DNA of 64,000 nt from DASQFY01 sp036397815. GTDB lineage: Bacteria; Chloroflexota; Limnocylindria; QHBO01. Positions within the stretch are counted from its first letter, which is position 1. The number at the start of each line of letters is the position of its first letter. The stretch lies in assembly GCA_036397815.1 (NCBI GenBank), contig DASWIE010000083.1:1-64000 (forward strand), written 5' to 3'. Below the pieces are notes generated by a model that saw only the letters and a list, made by a program, of their open reading frames with translations, did not search any database and had not been told where the DNA came from. The translations under genes and the position numbers were made by a program. This document shows, piece after piece, positions 43,216 to 52,558 of this stretch.

Positions 43216-45264
43216 ATGACGGCTTCCGCCCGCTCCTCATTCGTCGGAGGCGCCGCGGCGAGCGGCGCCATCGCAGCGCTGCTGGTCGCGGCCTGGCTGC
43301 AGCCGGCCGTGGCCATCCTCGTCGTCTGGCCCCTCCTCTTCGTCGTGCCGGGCTGGGCGATCGTCGCCTGGGCGCGGCCGCGCATCGGCTCGACCGGCCG
43401 GCTCGGGCTGGCGATCGTCCTCTCGGTCGCCGTGTCCGCGCACCTCGTTTACTGGCTCTCGCTCGCGGCGGGCGGCTACCGGCGCGAGACGATCCTCGCG
43501 GCCGCAGCGGTGCTTGCCATGCCGATCCCGCTGGCCGCCTTCCGCGGAGGCGCGGGCCAGCTGTCGGCGCAGGTCCGCAGCGCCGTCGCGGCACTTCGAC
43601 GGGAACGGGTCGCCTTCGCCTTCGCGGCCCTCGTCGCAGCCTTCGTGGGCCTGGTCCTCGACGCCAGCCTGTGGAAGCCGACGGCCGACGGGGTCACCGC
43701 CGGCGGCTCCAACTGGAGCGACCTCGGCGTCCATCTCTCGATCGCCCAGTCCCTGAACGCCGGCAACTTTCCGCCCCAGGTCCCCTACTTCGCGGGCGCG
43801 CCGCTCGTCTATCACTGGTTTGCCGACTTCCACGCCGCCATCGCCGCCGAAGCGGCCGGCCTTTTCGCCATCCCCGCCTTCGTCGTCTCCTCGGCGATCC
43901 TGTCGGGCGCCCTCGCCCTGCTGGTCCATGGCCTCGCGCGCCGGCTGCTGCGCGGCGCACGGGCTCGGCGCGCCGCCCTGCTGGCGGCAGTGCTGGTCGT
44001 CCTGGGCGGCGGCTTCGGCTGGATCCGGTTCGTCGGCGACCTGGCGGCAGGCTACGGCGACCCGGTCAGCCTGGTAACGGAGCAGACGTACGACAACTTC
44101 TGGTACGACTTCAACGGCGAGCCGTCCTGGCCCTATTTCCGCATCCCATCGGTGATGGGGACCGGCCTGCTCGTGCACCGGGCCACCACCGCCGGGCTGC
44201 CGATCCTGGTGGGCGCCGTCCTGCTGCTGGTCGCCGGGCTGCCGACCGCGCGGGCGCGGAGGGCCGGCTGGCGGGACCGATGGGCGCTCATCGGCCTTGG
44301 CGGAGGACTGGGCGCGCTGCTCGCGCCGTTCCATTTCTTCTTCTTCCCGGCTTTCCTGCTGCTGGCGCTGCTCTACGTCCTGCTGGCGGGGCGGCTCTTC
44401 GACCGGGACGCGATCCGCAACGCCGCCCTGTTCCTGGGGCCATACTTGCTGGCGGTCCCGTTCGTCGTGCCGCCCCTGCTGCAGGCGGCCAGCTCGGGCT
44501 CGCTCCGCGTCCGCCTCGGCTGGGAATCGGCGCCTTTCGCCGACGGACCCTGGGCGGTCGTCTTCTTCTACCTGACCAACCTGGGAGTGCCGCTCGTGCT
44601 GGCGCTTGCCGCCCTGCTCGTGCCTCGCACGCCATGGCGGGCATTCCTGGGCGCCTGGGCCGTGATCCTCTTCGCCGTCCCCAACCTCATCCAGGTGAGC
44701 GACATCGCCTTCGATATGAACAAGTACTTCCAGGCGATGTGGATCGCGGTTGCCATCCTTGCCGCGTGGCTGATCCGTCGCTGGCCGCTGCCGGCGGTAG
44801 CCGTCGTCCTGGCGCTCAGCATTCCGTCCCCGCTGCTGGTCGCGGGCTGGACCGCGCTGAACCGTGAGCAGGTGATGGATTGGCAGAGCGTCGAGGCGGC
44901 GGACTGGATCGCCGCCAACACGCCCGAGCGCAGCGTCTTCGTCACCGACGGCTGGCTCAACTCCCCAACCGATCCGGCGGGCCGGCTCCGGTTGCTGACC
45001 TACGCCCCGTACGTCGCCAACCTCGGATTCGATCCCGACCTGCGGGTCACCCAGGTCTTCGAGATCTACTGCGCGGGCGACGTGGAGCGCAGCGTGGAGC
45101 TGATGCGCCAGCTGGACGCCGAGTACCTGCTCGAGACCGGGCGCCCCGGCGACTGCACCGCGCCGACCGACTTCGCAACCAGTCCGGCGCTGACGGAGGT
45201 CTACGCCAACCCGGCGCTCCGCATCTGGCGCTTGACCGATGCGGCCGCGGCAGGCCCCTCATGA
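43216..45264 (+). CDS. Large polytopic membrane protein, GT-C/PMT-like architecture
   Basis: 682-residue membrane protein with about 12 hydrophobic helices in the first 560 residues and a soluble C-terminal domain (about 565-682) containing WIAANTPERSVFVTDGW. A loop SNWSDLGVHLSIAQS and HWFADFHAA resemble the acidic, His-containing extracytoplasmic loops of lipid-linked-sugar-dependent transferases. Function is not certain. ATG 43216 is 9 nt after TATGAT with no ribosome site. The stop overlaps the start of the ABC ATPase (ATGA), so it is part of the OpuC operon transcript. Confidence 0.75.
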   Translation: MTASARSSFVGGAAASGAIAALLVAAWLQPAVAILVVWPLLFVVPGWAIVAWARPRIGSTGRLGLAIVLSVAVSAHLVYWLSLAAGGYRRETILAAAAVLAMPIPLAAFRGGAGQLSAQVRSAVAALRRERVAFAFAALVAAFVGLVLDASLWKPTADGVTAGGSNWSDLGVHLSIAQSLNAGNFPPQVPYFAGAPLVYHWFADFHAAIAAEAAGLFAIPAFVVSSAILSGALALLVHGLARRLLRGARARRAALLAAVLVVLGGGFGWIRFVGDLAAGYGDPVSLVTEQTYDNFWYDFNGEPSWPYFRIPSVMGTGLLVHRATTAGLPILVGAVLLLVAGLPTARARRAGWRDRWALIGLGGGLGALLAPFHFFFFPAFLLLALLYVLLAGRLFDRDAIRNAALFLGPYLLAVPFVVPPLLQAASSGSLRVRLGWESAPFADGPWAVVFFYLTNLGVPLVLALAALLVPRTPWRAFLGAWAVILFAVPNLIQVSDIAFDMNKYFQAMWIAVAILAAWLIRRWPLPAVAVVLALSIPSPLLVAGWTALNREQVMDWQSVEAADWIAANTPERSVFVTDGWLNSPTDPAGRLRLLTYAPYVANLGFDPDLRVTQVFEIYCAGDVERSVELMRQLDAEYLLETGRPGDCTAPTDFATSPALTEVYANPALRIWRLTDAAAAGPS

Positions 45265-46421
45265 CGACGCCGACGACCAGCGGTGCGGTGGTGGCGCTCG
45301 AGCACGTCGCCAAGCGGTACGGCCCACCGGGCTCGCCGCCGGCGGTCACCGACCTGTCGCTCACGATCCCCGCCGGGGAGGTCTGCGTCCTGGTCGGTCC
45401 GTCCGGCTGCGGCAAGACCACGACCATGAAGATGATCAACCGGCTGATCGAGCCGACCAGCGGCCGGATCACGATTGACGGCGTCGACGTCATGCGCCAG
45501 CCGGCGGTCGAGCTGCGACGGCGGATCGGGTACGTGATCCAGCAGACGGGGCTCTTTCCACACCTCACCGTGGCGGAGAACGTCGCCGTCGTCCCCCGCC
45601 TCCTGCGCTGGCAGGACACGCGAGTGCGGGAGCGTGTCGACGAGCTGCTCGAGCTCGTCGGCCTCGATCCGGCCGGCTACCGCTCGCGCTATCCGGCGGC
45701 GCTCTCCGGCGGCGAGCGTCAGCGGGTGGGCGTGGCGCGGGCGCTTGCCGCCGATCCGCCGGTGATGCTGATGGACGAGCCGTTCGGGGCGGTCGATCCC
45801 ATCCTCCGCGATCGGCTGCAGAACGAGTTCCTGCGCCTGCAGGCCAAGGTGCGGAAGACGGTCGTCTTCGTGACGCATGACGTCGACGAGGCGATCAAGA
45901 TGGCCGACCGGATCGCCATCCTGCAGCGCGGCGGCATCCTGGCGCAGTACGACACGCCCGACCAGATCCTCGCCAACCCGGCCAGCGAGTTCGTGGACCG
46001 TTTCGTTGGCGCCGACCGTGGACTGAAGCGCCTCTCGCTGGCGCGGGTGCGGGACCTGCCGCTGCTGCAACCGGTGCTCGTCCGGCCCGGTGAGGAGCGC
46101 GCCGAGGTCCGCCGCCGCCTGGAAGGGCCGGAGGCGCTCGGCTTCGCCCTCCTGGTCGACGAGGAGAAGAGGCCGATCGGCTGGATCGGGCATGCGCAGC
46201 TGGCTGGCGACGGACCCATCTCGCCGGATGCCGCAACGCCGGACGCCACGCTGCTTCAGCCGGAGTCCACCCTGCGTGACGCGCTCTCCGAGCTGCTCCT
46301 GTCGAGCGTGCAGCTCGGCGTGGTCGTGGGCGAGGGCGAGAGGGTGCTCGGCGCGATCAGCGTGGACCAGATCAGCGACACGTTGCGGGCCGCTGCCGGT
46401 CACGGTCATGGTGCGGCGTGA
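45261..46421 (+). CDS. opuCA: Osmoprotectant ABC transporter ATP-binding protein with CBS domains
   Basis: 386-residue ATPase of the glycine betaine/carnitine/choline import family (OpuCA/ProV). Walker A GPSGCGKTT, the Q-loop, signature LSGGERQRVG, Walker B VMLMDEP and the H-loop VTHD are complete. The C-terminal region (about 270-380) is a CBS pair, the ionic-strength sensor of OpuA-type transporters. It is joined by 4-nt overlaps to the membrane protein upstream and the first permease downstream. Specificity could be betaine, choline or another compatible solute. Confidence 0.95.
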   Translation: MTTPTTSGAVVALEHVAKRYGPPGSPPAVTDLSLTIPAGEVCVLVGPSGCGKTTTMKMINRLIEPTSGRITIDGVDVMRQPAVELRRRIGYVIQQTGLFPHLTVAENVAVVPRLLRWQDTRVRERVDELLELVGLDPAGYRSRYPAALSGGERQRVGVARALAADPPVMLMDEPFGAVDPILRDRLQNEFLRLQAKVRKTVVFVTHDVDEAIKMADRIAILQRGGILAQYDTPDQILANPASEFVDRFVGADRGLKRLSLARVRDLPLLQPVLVRPGEERAEVRRRLEGPEALGFALLVDEEKRPIGWIGHAQLAGDGPISPDAATPDATLLQPESTLRDALSELLLSSVQLGVVVGEGERVLGAISVDQISDTLRAAAGHGHGAA

Positions 46422-47080
46422 TCGAGGGCCAACCGTTCTTCCGCTTTGACTGGCTGGTGGACAACCTGGACCAGCTGGCGCGGCGTCTCGGCGAGCACGT
46501 GCTGGTCACGTTCATCGCGGTGACGGTCGGCTTTCTGATCTCGTTCGCCCTGGCGCTTCTGATTCGCCGCTACCCACCGATCTACGGACCGATCCTGGCC
46601 GTGAGCGGCATCCTGTACGCCATCCCCAGCATCGCCCTCTTCGTGCTCTTCATCCCCATCACCGGCCTCTCGCTCCTGACCGCCGAGATCGCATTGGTGA
46701 GCTACACGCTGGTGATCCTGGTGCGCAACATCGTCACCGGGCTGCGCGCGGTGCCGTCTGACGTGATCGAGGCCGCCAGGGGGATGGGGTACACCGACAC
46801 GCAGCGCCTCTGGCGGGTTGAGCTGCCGATCGCGCTGCCGATCATCGTGGCGGGCGTGCGCATCGCGACCGTCACCACCATCGGCCTCGTCACCATCGCG
46901 ACCTTGATCGGGATGGGTGGGCTCGGCTACCTGATTGTGAACATCGGGGTCACGCGTCGCTTCCCCACCGCCACCATCACGGGCGTGGTGGTCGTGGTCC
47001 TGCTCTCCACCATCGTCGACCTGCTGCTGCTCGCCGTCCAGCGGCGTCTGACGCCGTGGGCGAAGGCGCGCGAGGCCTAG
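46418..47080 (+). CDS. opuCB: Osmoprotectant ABC transporter permease 1
   Basis: 220-residue inner-membrane permease with about five to six transmembrane helices. The ABC-ATPase coupling loop EAARGMGYTDTQRLWRVELP is the expected EAA motif of type I importers, with GMGGLGYLI following. The GTG start overlaps the opuCA stop (GTGA). It forms a heterodimer with the permease encoded immediately downstream. Confidence 0.94.
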   Translation: MIEGQPFFRFDWLVDNLDQLARRLGEHVLVTFIAVTVGFLISFALALLIRRYPPIYGPILAVSGILYAIPSIALFVLFIPITGLSLLTAEIALVSYTLVILVRNIVTGLRAVPSDVIEAARGMGYTDTQRLWRVELPIALPIIVAGVRIATVTTIGLVTIATLIGMGGLGYLIVNIGVTRRFPTATITGVVVVVLLSTIVDLLLLAVQRRLTPWAKAREA

Positions 47081-47083
47081 CTG

Positions 47084-47830
47084 ATGGAGTTCTTCGGCGA
47101 GGTGTGGGCCTGGTACACCGATCCAGCCAACTGGACGGGCAACAACAGCATCCCGCTGCGACTGTGGGAGCACGTCTCGCTGTCAGTCGCTTCGCTGCTG
47201 GCAGGGCTGGCCATCGCGCTGCCCGTGGGGCTGTACATCGGTCACACCGGCCGCGGCGCTCGCATGGTGGTGGCGGTGAGCAACATCGGCAGGGCGGTCC
47301 CCTCGCTCGGGTGGCTGGGGATCGCCTACCCGATCAGCACCGGACTCTTCCAGCGCGGCGGCATCGGATTCCTGCCGGCCTTCATCGGCCTGATCGCATT
47401 GGCCATCCCGCCGGTGGTGACGAACACCTACAGCGGCCTGCAGGAGGTGGACGCCGATCTGCGCGAGGCTGGACGCGGAATGGGGATGCGCGAGATGGAG
47501 CTGCTTGCCCGAGTGGAGGTCCCGGTCGCGCTTCCGGTCATCCTCGCCGGCATCCGGGTCTCGGCGGTGGCGGTGGTCGCGACCGCGCCGCTGGCAGCGC
47601 TCGTCGGCGGCGGCACGCTCGGCTCGTACATCCTCCAGGGCCTGGCGCTCAGTGACGAGGTGCGCGTCTTCGCCGCGGCCGTCCTGGTCGCCCTGCTCGC
47701 GATCTTCACCGAGCTGGCCTTCGCCTGGCTTCAGCGCCGGGCGGTTTCGCCCGGGCTGTCGCGGCCCGACGATGAGCCGCTGGCAGATCCTTCACAGGTC
47801 GCCCGGCCAGGGGAGTTCGCCTCTTCCTGA
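47084..47830 (+). CDS. opuCD: Osmoprotectant ABC transporter permease 2
   Basis: 248-residue second permease, paralogous to the first. EAGRGMGMREMELLARVEVPVALP is its coupling loop, followed by VVGTAPLAALVGGGTLG-type sequence. It begins 3 nt after the first permease stop. The C-terminal 30 residues are hydrophilic. The substrate-binding lipoprotein follows after 137 nt, a gap that holds a separate promoter-like box and a strong hairpin. Confidence 0.93.
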   Translation: MEFFGEVWAWYTDPANWTGNNSIPLRLWEHVSLSVASLLAGLAIALPVGLYIGHTGRGARMVVAVSNIGRAVPSLGWLGIAYPISTGLFQRGGIGFLPAFIGLIALAIPPVVTNTYSGLQEVDADLREAGRGMGMREMELLARVEVPVALPVILAGIRVSAVAVVATAPLAALVGGGTLGSYILQGLALSDEVRVFAAAVLVALLAIFTELAFAWLQRRAVSPGLSRPDDEPLADPSQVARPGEFASS

Positions 47831-47908
47831 ACTGAACCAGTGGCCGAATTCCTGCCTACATTTACATGTCACGAGATGGCACCAATGCGCTGCTAGACTC
47901 GCGGCACC

Positions 47909-47928
47909 GACCGCGCGCCCGCGCGGTC
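47909..47928 (+). other. 5'-leader hairpin upstream of opuCC
   Basis: GACCGCGC-GCCC-GCGCGGTC is a perfect 8-bp stem between the second permease and the binding protein. It lies about 3 nt after the expected start of a transcript from TAGACT (47894-47899). It may stabilise a separate opuCC mRNA or shield it from 3'-5' decay, as seen in other ABC operons where the binding protein is made in excess. Confidence 0.45.
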
Positions 47929-47967
47929 CGCGCTACTTCCCCGTATCTGTTGGACAAGGAGGACCCA

Positions 47968-48912
47968 ATGCGGAGATACCGCACGCTCGCTCTCGGGGCG
48001 GCGTCGCTGGTGCTCGTCATGAGCGCCTGCACGCCGGGTGGGAGCGGGACCGAGTCATCGCCGAGCGAAAGCGCGGCAGCCACCAAGCCAGACGTCAGCA
48101 TCGGCTCGCAGGCCTTCTGGGAGGCGGCAGTCGTCGGTGAGATGTACGCCCAGGCGCTCGAGTCCGCCGGCTACCCCGTCGAGCGCCATCTCGAGATTGG
48201 CGAGCGTCCCGCCGTGCATGCGGCGTTCGACGCGGGCGACATCAATCTCATCCCGGAGTACCTCGGCGGACTCGCCGGACAGGGTCTTGGCCTCGCGGAG
48301 CTGCCGGCGGATCCGGAGGCAGCCTGGGACAACCTGCAGGGGCCCCTCGACGAGAAGGGATGGATCATCTTCGAGTACTCGCCCGGCACCGATGCCGACG
48401 GCTTCGCGGTCCGCAGCGAGACGGCAGCCGAGCTCGGGTTGGCAACCATGAGCGACCTGTCCGGTGTCGCCGATGAGCTGACCTGGGGCATCGCCGAGGG
48501 CTGCCCGGACAACCCGGTCTGTGGCCCGGGCCTGAATGAGGTCTACGGTATTGATCTCACCCAGATCGACGTCGTCACCCTCCCACCCTGCAGCACGGAC
48601 ATGGCGACTGCCCTGAACGACGAGGCGATCGACGTCGCCCAGGTGTGCACCACCCAGCCGGAGATCGTGTCGATGAACCTCGTGCTGCTCGATGACGACA
48701 AGCAGCTGCAGCCGGCACAGAACATGGTGCCGATGGCCACCAAGGAACTCGCTGATGCAGCCCCTGCCGACTTCGCGGAGATCCTCAATGCCATTCAGGC
48801 GAAGCTCACGACCGATGTGCTGACCGAGCTCGGCGCCGCGATCAACATCAACCAGGAGTCGATCGAGGACGTCGCGCGGCAGTTCCTGGAGGATCAGGGC
48901 CTGCTGCCGTAA
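47968..48912 (+). CDS. opuCC: Osmoprotectant-binding lipoprotein (OpuCC/OpuAC type)
   Basis: 314-residue solute-binding protein anchored outside the membrane. The signal peptide ends in the lipobox LVMSAC, with Cys23 as the lipidated residue, and is followed by a short Ser/Gly linker. The mature domain begins VSIGSQAFWEAAVVGEMYAQ and has INLIPEYLGG, typical of glycine betaine/carnitine/choline-binding proteins of cluster F. The start is ATG 47968 with a perfect AAGGAGG six nt upstream, the strongest ribosome-binding site of the cluster. Confidence 0.94.
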   Translation: MRRYRTLALGAASLVLVMSACTPGGSGTESSPSESAAATKPDVSIGSQAFWEAAVVGEMYAQALESAGYPVERHLEIGERPAVHAAFDAGDINLIPEYLGGLAGQGLGLAELPADPEAAWDNLQGPLDEKGWIIFEYSPGTDADGFAVRSETAAELGLATMSDLSGVADELTWGIAEGCPDNPVCGPGLNEVYGIDLTQIDVVTLPPCSTDMATALNDEAIDVAQVCTTQPEIVSMNLVLLDDDKQLQPAQNMVPMATKELADAAPADFAEILNAIQAKLTTDVLTELGAAININQESIEDVARQFLEDQGLLP

Positions 48913-48984
48913 CGCACCGGAGTCCACGACCCAGACGGGCGGCGCTGCCTTCGGGCGGCGTCGCCCGTATCCTTTGCGCCACCC

Positions 48985-49608
48985 ATGTCCGAACTCCTCG
49001 ACCTGGTCGATTGGCGCCGCCGCGTGGCGGCCCTGTATGACGCGATGCGGCGTGACCGCCGTGCCAGCCAGCTCCGGCTGGTCGGCTTTCGGGCCGGCAA
49101 GGACCAGCTCTTCGCCGAGCATCCCTCGTCGCCGGTGCCCGCCGAAGCGCGGCGCAACTTTCGCGGCCTTGCTTATTGGCGTCACGACCCGGCGCTCCGC
49201 TTCAATGCCGCGCTGGAGCCGGATCCCGATGCCAAGCCACTGGACGTGCCCCGATCGGGCGAGGGTCCGGGGATGGCGTACTCGCGAATCGGCTGGGTGA
49301 GCTTCGATCTCGACGGTGGCCGGGCGCGCCTGGCGGTCTATTGGCTCAACGAGTACGCCGGCGGCATCTTCATCCCGTTCCGCGACGGAACCAGCGGGCA
49401 TGAGACGTACGGCGGCGGTCGCTACCTGTGGGACTCGGCCAAGGGGGCGGACCTGGGATCGACCGGGGACGAGCTGGTGCTCGACTTCAACTACGCCTAT
49501 CACCCATCCTGCGTCTACGACCCGCGATGGAGCTGTCCGCTCGCCCCGCAGGAGAACTGGCTGGAGATGCCGATCGCGGCCGGCGAGCGGCTCGAGCCGG
49601 CGGAGTGA
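48985..49608 (+). CDS. DUF1684-family protein
   Basis: 207-residue protein of the DUF1684 type, whose closing motif is visible as LDFNYAYHPSCVYDPRWSCPLAP followed by ENW; the two cysteines and the N-x-A-Y are the conserved core. The central part (YWLNEYAGGIFIPFRDGTSG-type strands) is also conserved. Biochemical role is unknown. The ATG lies 11 nt after a TATCCT box, so it may have a very short leader. It overlaps the next gene by 4 nt (GTGA). Confidence 0.85.
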   Translation: MSELLDLVDWRRRVAALYDAMRRDRRASQLRLVGFRAGKDQLFAEHPSSPVPAEARRNFRGLAYWRHDPALRFNAALEPDPDAKPLDVPRSGEGPGMAYSRIGWVSFDLDGGRARLAVYWLNEYAGGIFIPFRDGTSGHETYGGGRYLWDSAKGADLGSTGDELVLDFNYAYHPSCVYDPRWSCPLAPQENWLEMPIAAGERLEPAE

Positions 49609-50078
49609 GCGAGCCGGTGGAACGCCCCGACCTTCGCCCACCCAGACACTGCTACAAATGTGGCCGCGAGATCGGCCCCGACGAGTCGATCTGCGAGGTC
49701 TGCAACCGAGCCGGAATGGCCACGCCATCGGCATCCCAGTACCACGGCACCATCGTGCTGGCGATCATCGCCGGCGTCGCCGGCCTCGCGATCTGGGGGA
49801 GTCTGGCGATGCGCGGCGTCGGTCCGTACGCGGCCAGCGTGCAGGCGATCGTGCCCGACGCTCCCGACGGCGCGATTATCAGCTTCGTCGTCCACAACGA
49901 GGGCACCTCGCGCGGCTTCGCGAAGTGCCAGCTGCAGGCGCAGGACGCAAGCGGGCGGGTGCTGCGATCGCGCTCGGTCATCGCCGGTCCGCTGGAGGGT
50001 GGCGCGTCGGGGACCTTCTCCGAGCGGATCCCCGGCCTGCCGGCCCCGCCGGCATCGGTCAGGATCACCTGCTCCTAG
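49605..50078 (+). CDS. Zinc-ribbon, single-TM protein with extracytoplasmic beta domain
   Basis: 157-residue protein. The N-terminal zinc ribbon CYKCG-x8-CEVC (about residues 17-33) is followed by one transmembrane helix (TIVLAIIAGVAGLAIWGSL). The C-terminal domain of about 90 residues reads like an FxLYD/Ig-type beta sandwich (IISFVVHNEGTSRGFAKCQLQA). Such proteins are common in Gram-positive-like and Chloroflexota genomes but unstudied. GTG 49605 overlaps the DUF1684 stop, so the two form an operon. The 3' end overlaps the convergent gene by 4 bp. Confidence 0.75.
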   Translation: MSEPVERPDLRPPRHCYKCGREIGPDESICEVCNRAGMATPSASQYHGTIVLAIIAGVAGLAIWGSLAMRGVGPYAASVQAIVPDAPDGAIISFVVHNEGTSRGFAKCQLQAQDASGRVLRSRSVIAGPLEGGASGTFSERIPGLPAPPASVRITCS

Positions 50079-50587
50079 CCGGCATCCGCCTCCCGATGGA
50101 TGCGGGCCAGCCCAGCGTCGTCGAGCACGACGCGGACCGTGATCAGGCCGCGCGATAACGGCTGATCGCTCACCGCCGCCCAGGCCGCGTGCGAGAGGTC
50201 GACCACGCGCTGGTCGGCGGACCCCCAGTAGCAGTCGCACCAGTCGACGACCGGCAAGCGGACGCAGCGATCCGCGCAGATCGTGACGTGGCCGACGACC
50301 TCGCCGGTGTAGCGCCCGCCCAGCGCGCCAGGCAGCGCGACCACGGGGTCGCCCTCATAGCCGGCAGTGCCCGGATAGTTGCTGGCCGCGCCGGAGACGA
50401 CCGGCGGCGCCCCCGGCTCGGGATCGGTGGACACGGCCAGGGGTTCTGCCAGTCGTTCGTCATGCGCGCGAATTGCGGCTCCGCCCGTCGAGCCGGCGGA
50501 TCCGAAGGATGGTGTGGCGGCATGGGCGGCGAGCGCCATGGCTACAAGTATCACGGCGCACAGCGCCGCGAAGCGTCGATCGAACAA
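50075..50587 (-). CDS. Secreted double-psi beta-barrel protein (RlpA/expansin-like)
   Basis: 170-residue exported protein. A signal peptide (MFDRRFAALCAVILVAMALAA) is followed by a linker and a DPBB-like domain with VTICADRCVRLPVVDWC and VVDLSHAAWAAVS. The last of these is the hallmark D-L-S-x-A-A strand of RlpA-type wall proteins. It may bind or cleave peptidoglycan; the catalytic Asp is present but activity is unproven. The start is TTG 50587 with GGAG seven nt upstream. There is no ATG in a suitable place, and longer frames upstream run antisense through the TPM gene. Confidence 0.72.
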   Translation of the reverse strand: MFDRRFAALCAVILVAMALAAHAATPSFGSAGSTGGAAIRAHDERLAEPLAVSTDPEPGAPPVVSGAASNYPGTAGYEGDPVVALPGALGGRYTGEVVGHVTICADRCVRLPVVDWCDCYWGSADQRVVDLSHAAWAAVSDQPLSRGLITVRVVLDDAGLARIHREADAG

Positions 50588-50770
50588 TGAGTCGCTCCGT
50601 GCGAGTTCAGCCGGACGAGGCTTGGGTCGCCGGAGGGCGGGACCCGAGTGACCGATGCGGTGGCGCGACGCCAGTGGGCGAGCGCCGCCTCGTCCGATCC
50701 GAGGGAATTCGGAGCAGAAAGCATGCCAGCCGGTCGCGGCATGGTCAAACCGCCCGCTATCCTGCGCACC

Positions 50771-52492
50771 ATGCGGAGATGGCTCGGAGCGGGCGTGTGG
50801 GTGGCGATCCTCGTGATCGCCGTGTTCGTGGTGCCGACCGTGTTGCAGGCACTCGGCACAGGCGGCACAAGCTTCCAGGACCCGATCGACGGGCAAGCCG
50901 TCTACGACCCGGCGGAAGCGCTGGCGCCGGGTATCGAGGAGGCGCTGGAAGCGCGGATCGACGCGATCGAGGCCCGTTCCGGTGCCGAGATCGTGCTGTA
51001 CGTGCGCATGGATCCCGCCGCCACCGATGACTCCAACCTGGCCGATGCCCGCGGCCTGATCGACCAGTGGGGCATCGGTCGTGAAGGCTTCGACGACGGC
51101 TTCGTGCTCCTGCTGAGCTTCGACGACCAGTCCTTCCAACACGGCGTGGTGAGCACATTCGCCGGAGGCGGGTTCCACGCCGCCTACCTCGGGGATGGCG
51201 ACCAGGCCGTCCTGCGCGATGAGGTCCTGATCCCCGCCATCCGGCAGGGCGCGCTTGACGGCGGCCTCATTGCCGCCGTCGACGCGGTGGGCACCGCGAT
51301 CACGCCGGCGGCCACCGGCCGCCTGGAGACGATGCGGGTCATCAATGCCATGGTCGGGCTGCCCGGCGGGATCCTGGCACTGCTCGTCACGCTCGGCCTG
51401 TCGTACACGGCCTGGCGCCGGTACGGCGACGATCCGGAGCTGACCGATTCGCCCTCGATCCTGATGGCCGGGCCGCCGGCTGGGATGACACCGCCGCTGG
51501 CGACGGTGATCCGTGACGGCCGCGCATCGCAGCACAGCATCAACACCACGCTGGTCGAGCTGGCGAGCACCGGCCGGATCGCCTTCCGCAACCTCGACCG
51601 GGTCGGCAAGGTGAAGAGCGACGACGAGCCGGATCCGCTCACCGATCCCGCCATCGACGTCTCCAGGCCGCCCACCGACGCACGTCCGCTCGCCGCGCCG
51701 CAGGCCGAGGCCTATGACACCATCGCCGCCACGGCGATCGGCGGCATCCTCGATCGGGAGCGCCTGTGGGGCCTCAACGATGAGCTGGCGCCGGTCAAGG
51801 GCAGCCTCGAGACCGAGGCGGTCCAGCTCGGCTGGTTGGCCCGCCGCCCGATGGCGCTCATCACTCGCTGGGTGGTGATCGGGGTCGTCGAGCTGCTGGC
51901 CGCGGCCGGCCTGGTCTTCCTCGGCTACACGATCCCGATGAGCGGCCTGACCCTGCTCGGGGCGGCGCTCGGCATCGGTGGCATCGGCACCGTCGCCCTC
52001 GGCATGGCCATGTCGCAGCGCACGCCGCAGGGCGCGTACGTGGACGCAATGCTGAAAGCCTACCGCCGCACGCTCGAGAAGACCCTGGACCAAGCCCGCA
52101 ACATGAACGAGGTCGCCGCCGAACCGACCGTCCGCGTCCTGGCCGACTCGCCCGACAAGGCGGTCGTGTGGGGCATCGCGTTGGGCCTCCATCGGCAGGT
52201 CGCCGAGGTCCTGCGCCGCGGGCTGGAGGACCTGCGTCCCGGGGAGCGCGCCGACGGCGCCTACTACCCGATCTGGCTCGGCTCGTCGCCCGGCTCGTCA
52301 TCCGGTTTCGCCGGCGGGGCGGTGGGCTCGGCCGATGGCGCGGGGCTCTTCTCCGGATCCGGGACGCCGGACGTGGGTGGCATGTTCAGCTCGCTCGGCA
52401 GCCTCGGCTCGTCGCCGCCGTCGTCCTCCAGCGGCGGAGGTTTCGGTGGTGGCGGCAGCTCCGGTGGGGGCGGCGGCAGCAGCTCGTTCTAG
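50771..52492 (+). CDS. TPM-domain / DUF2207 membrane protein with Gly-Ser tail
   Basis: 573-residue membrane protein. One N-terminal helix anchors a TPM domain (about 45-165) with DDGFVLLLSFDDQSFQHGV, typical of photosystem-repair/phosphatase-like TPM proteins. A DUF2207-type cytoplasmic region follows, with two more membrane helices (about 200-222 and 365-410), and a tail of about 60 Gly/Ser residues ending SSSF. The family role is unknown. ATG 50771 (MRRWLG) lies 7 nt after TATCCT (50758-50763), a leaderless-type start; the earlier ATG at 50648 is therefore rejected. Confidence 0.82.
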   Translation: MRRWLGAGVWVAILVIAVFVVPTVLQALGTGGTSFQDPIDGQAVYDPAEALAPGIEEALEARIDAIEARSGAEIVLYVRMDPAATDDSNLADARGLIDQWGIGREGFDDGFVLLLSFDDQSFQHGVVSTFAGGGFHAAYLGDGDQAVLRDEVLIPAIRQGALDGGLIAAVDAVGTAITPAATGRLETMRVINAMVGLPGGILALLVTLGLSYTAWRRYGDDPELTDSPSILMAGPPAGMTPPLATVIRDGRASQHSINTTLVELASTGRIAFRNLDRVGKVKSDDEPDPLTDPAIDVSRPPTDARPLAAPQAEAYDTIAATAIGGILDRERLWGLNDELAPVKGSLETEAVQLGWLARRPMALITRWVVIGVVELLAAAGLVFLGYTIPMSGLTLLGAALGIGGIGTVALGMAMSQRTPQGAYVDAMLKAYRRTLEKTLDQARNMNEVAAEPTVRVLADSPDKAVVWGIALGLHRQVAEVLRRGLEDLRPGERADGAYYPIWLGSSPGSSSGFAGGAVGSADGAGLFSGSGTPDVGGMFSSLGSLGSSPPSSSSGGGFGGGGSSGGGGGSSSF

Positions 52493-52558
52493 CCCGGCGC
52501 CTGGCGCTCCCGGGCTCCGTCTGGCGCTGCGCGTGCGGACCGACTATCGTTCGAACCG

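Noticed and set aside
47831..47967. Riboswitch upstream of opuCC
   Set aside because: Only a single hairpin is visible and no conserved aptamer core could be identified.
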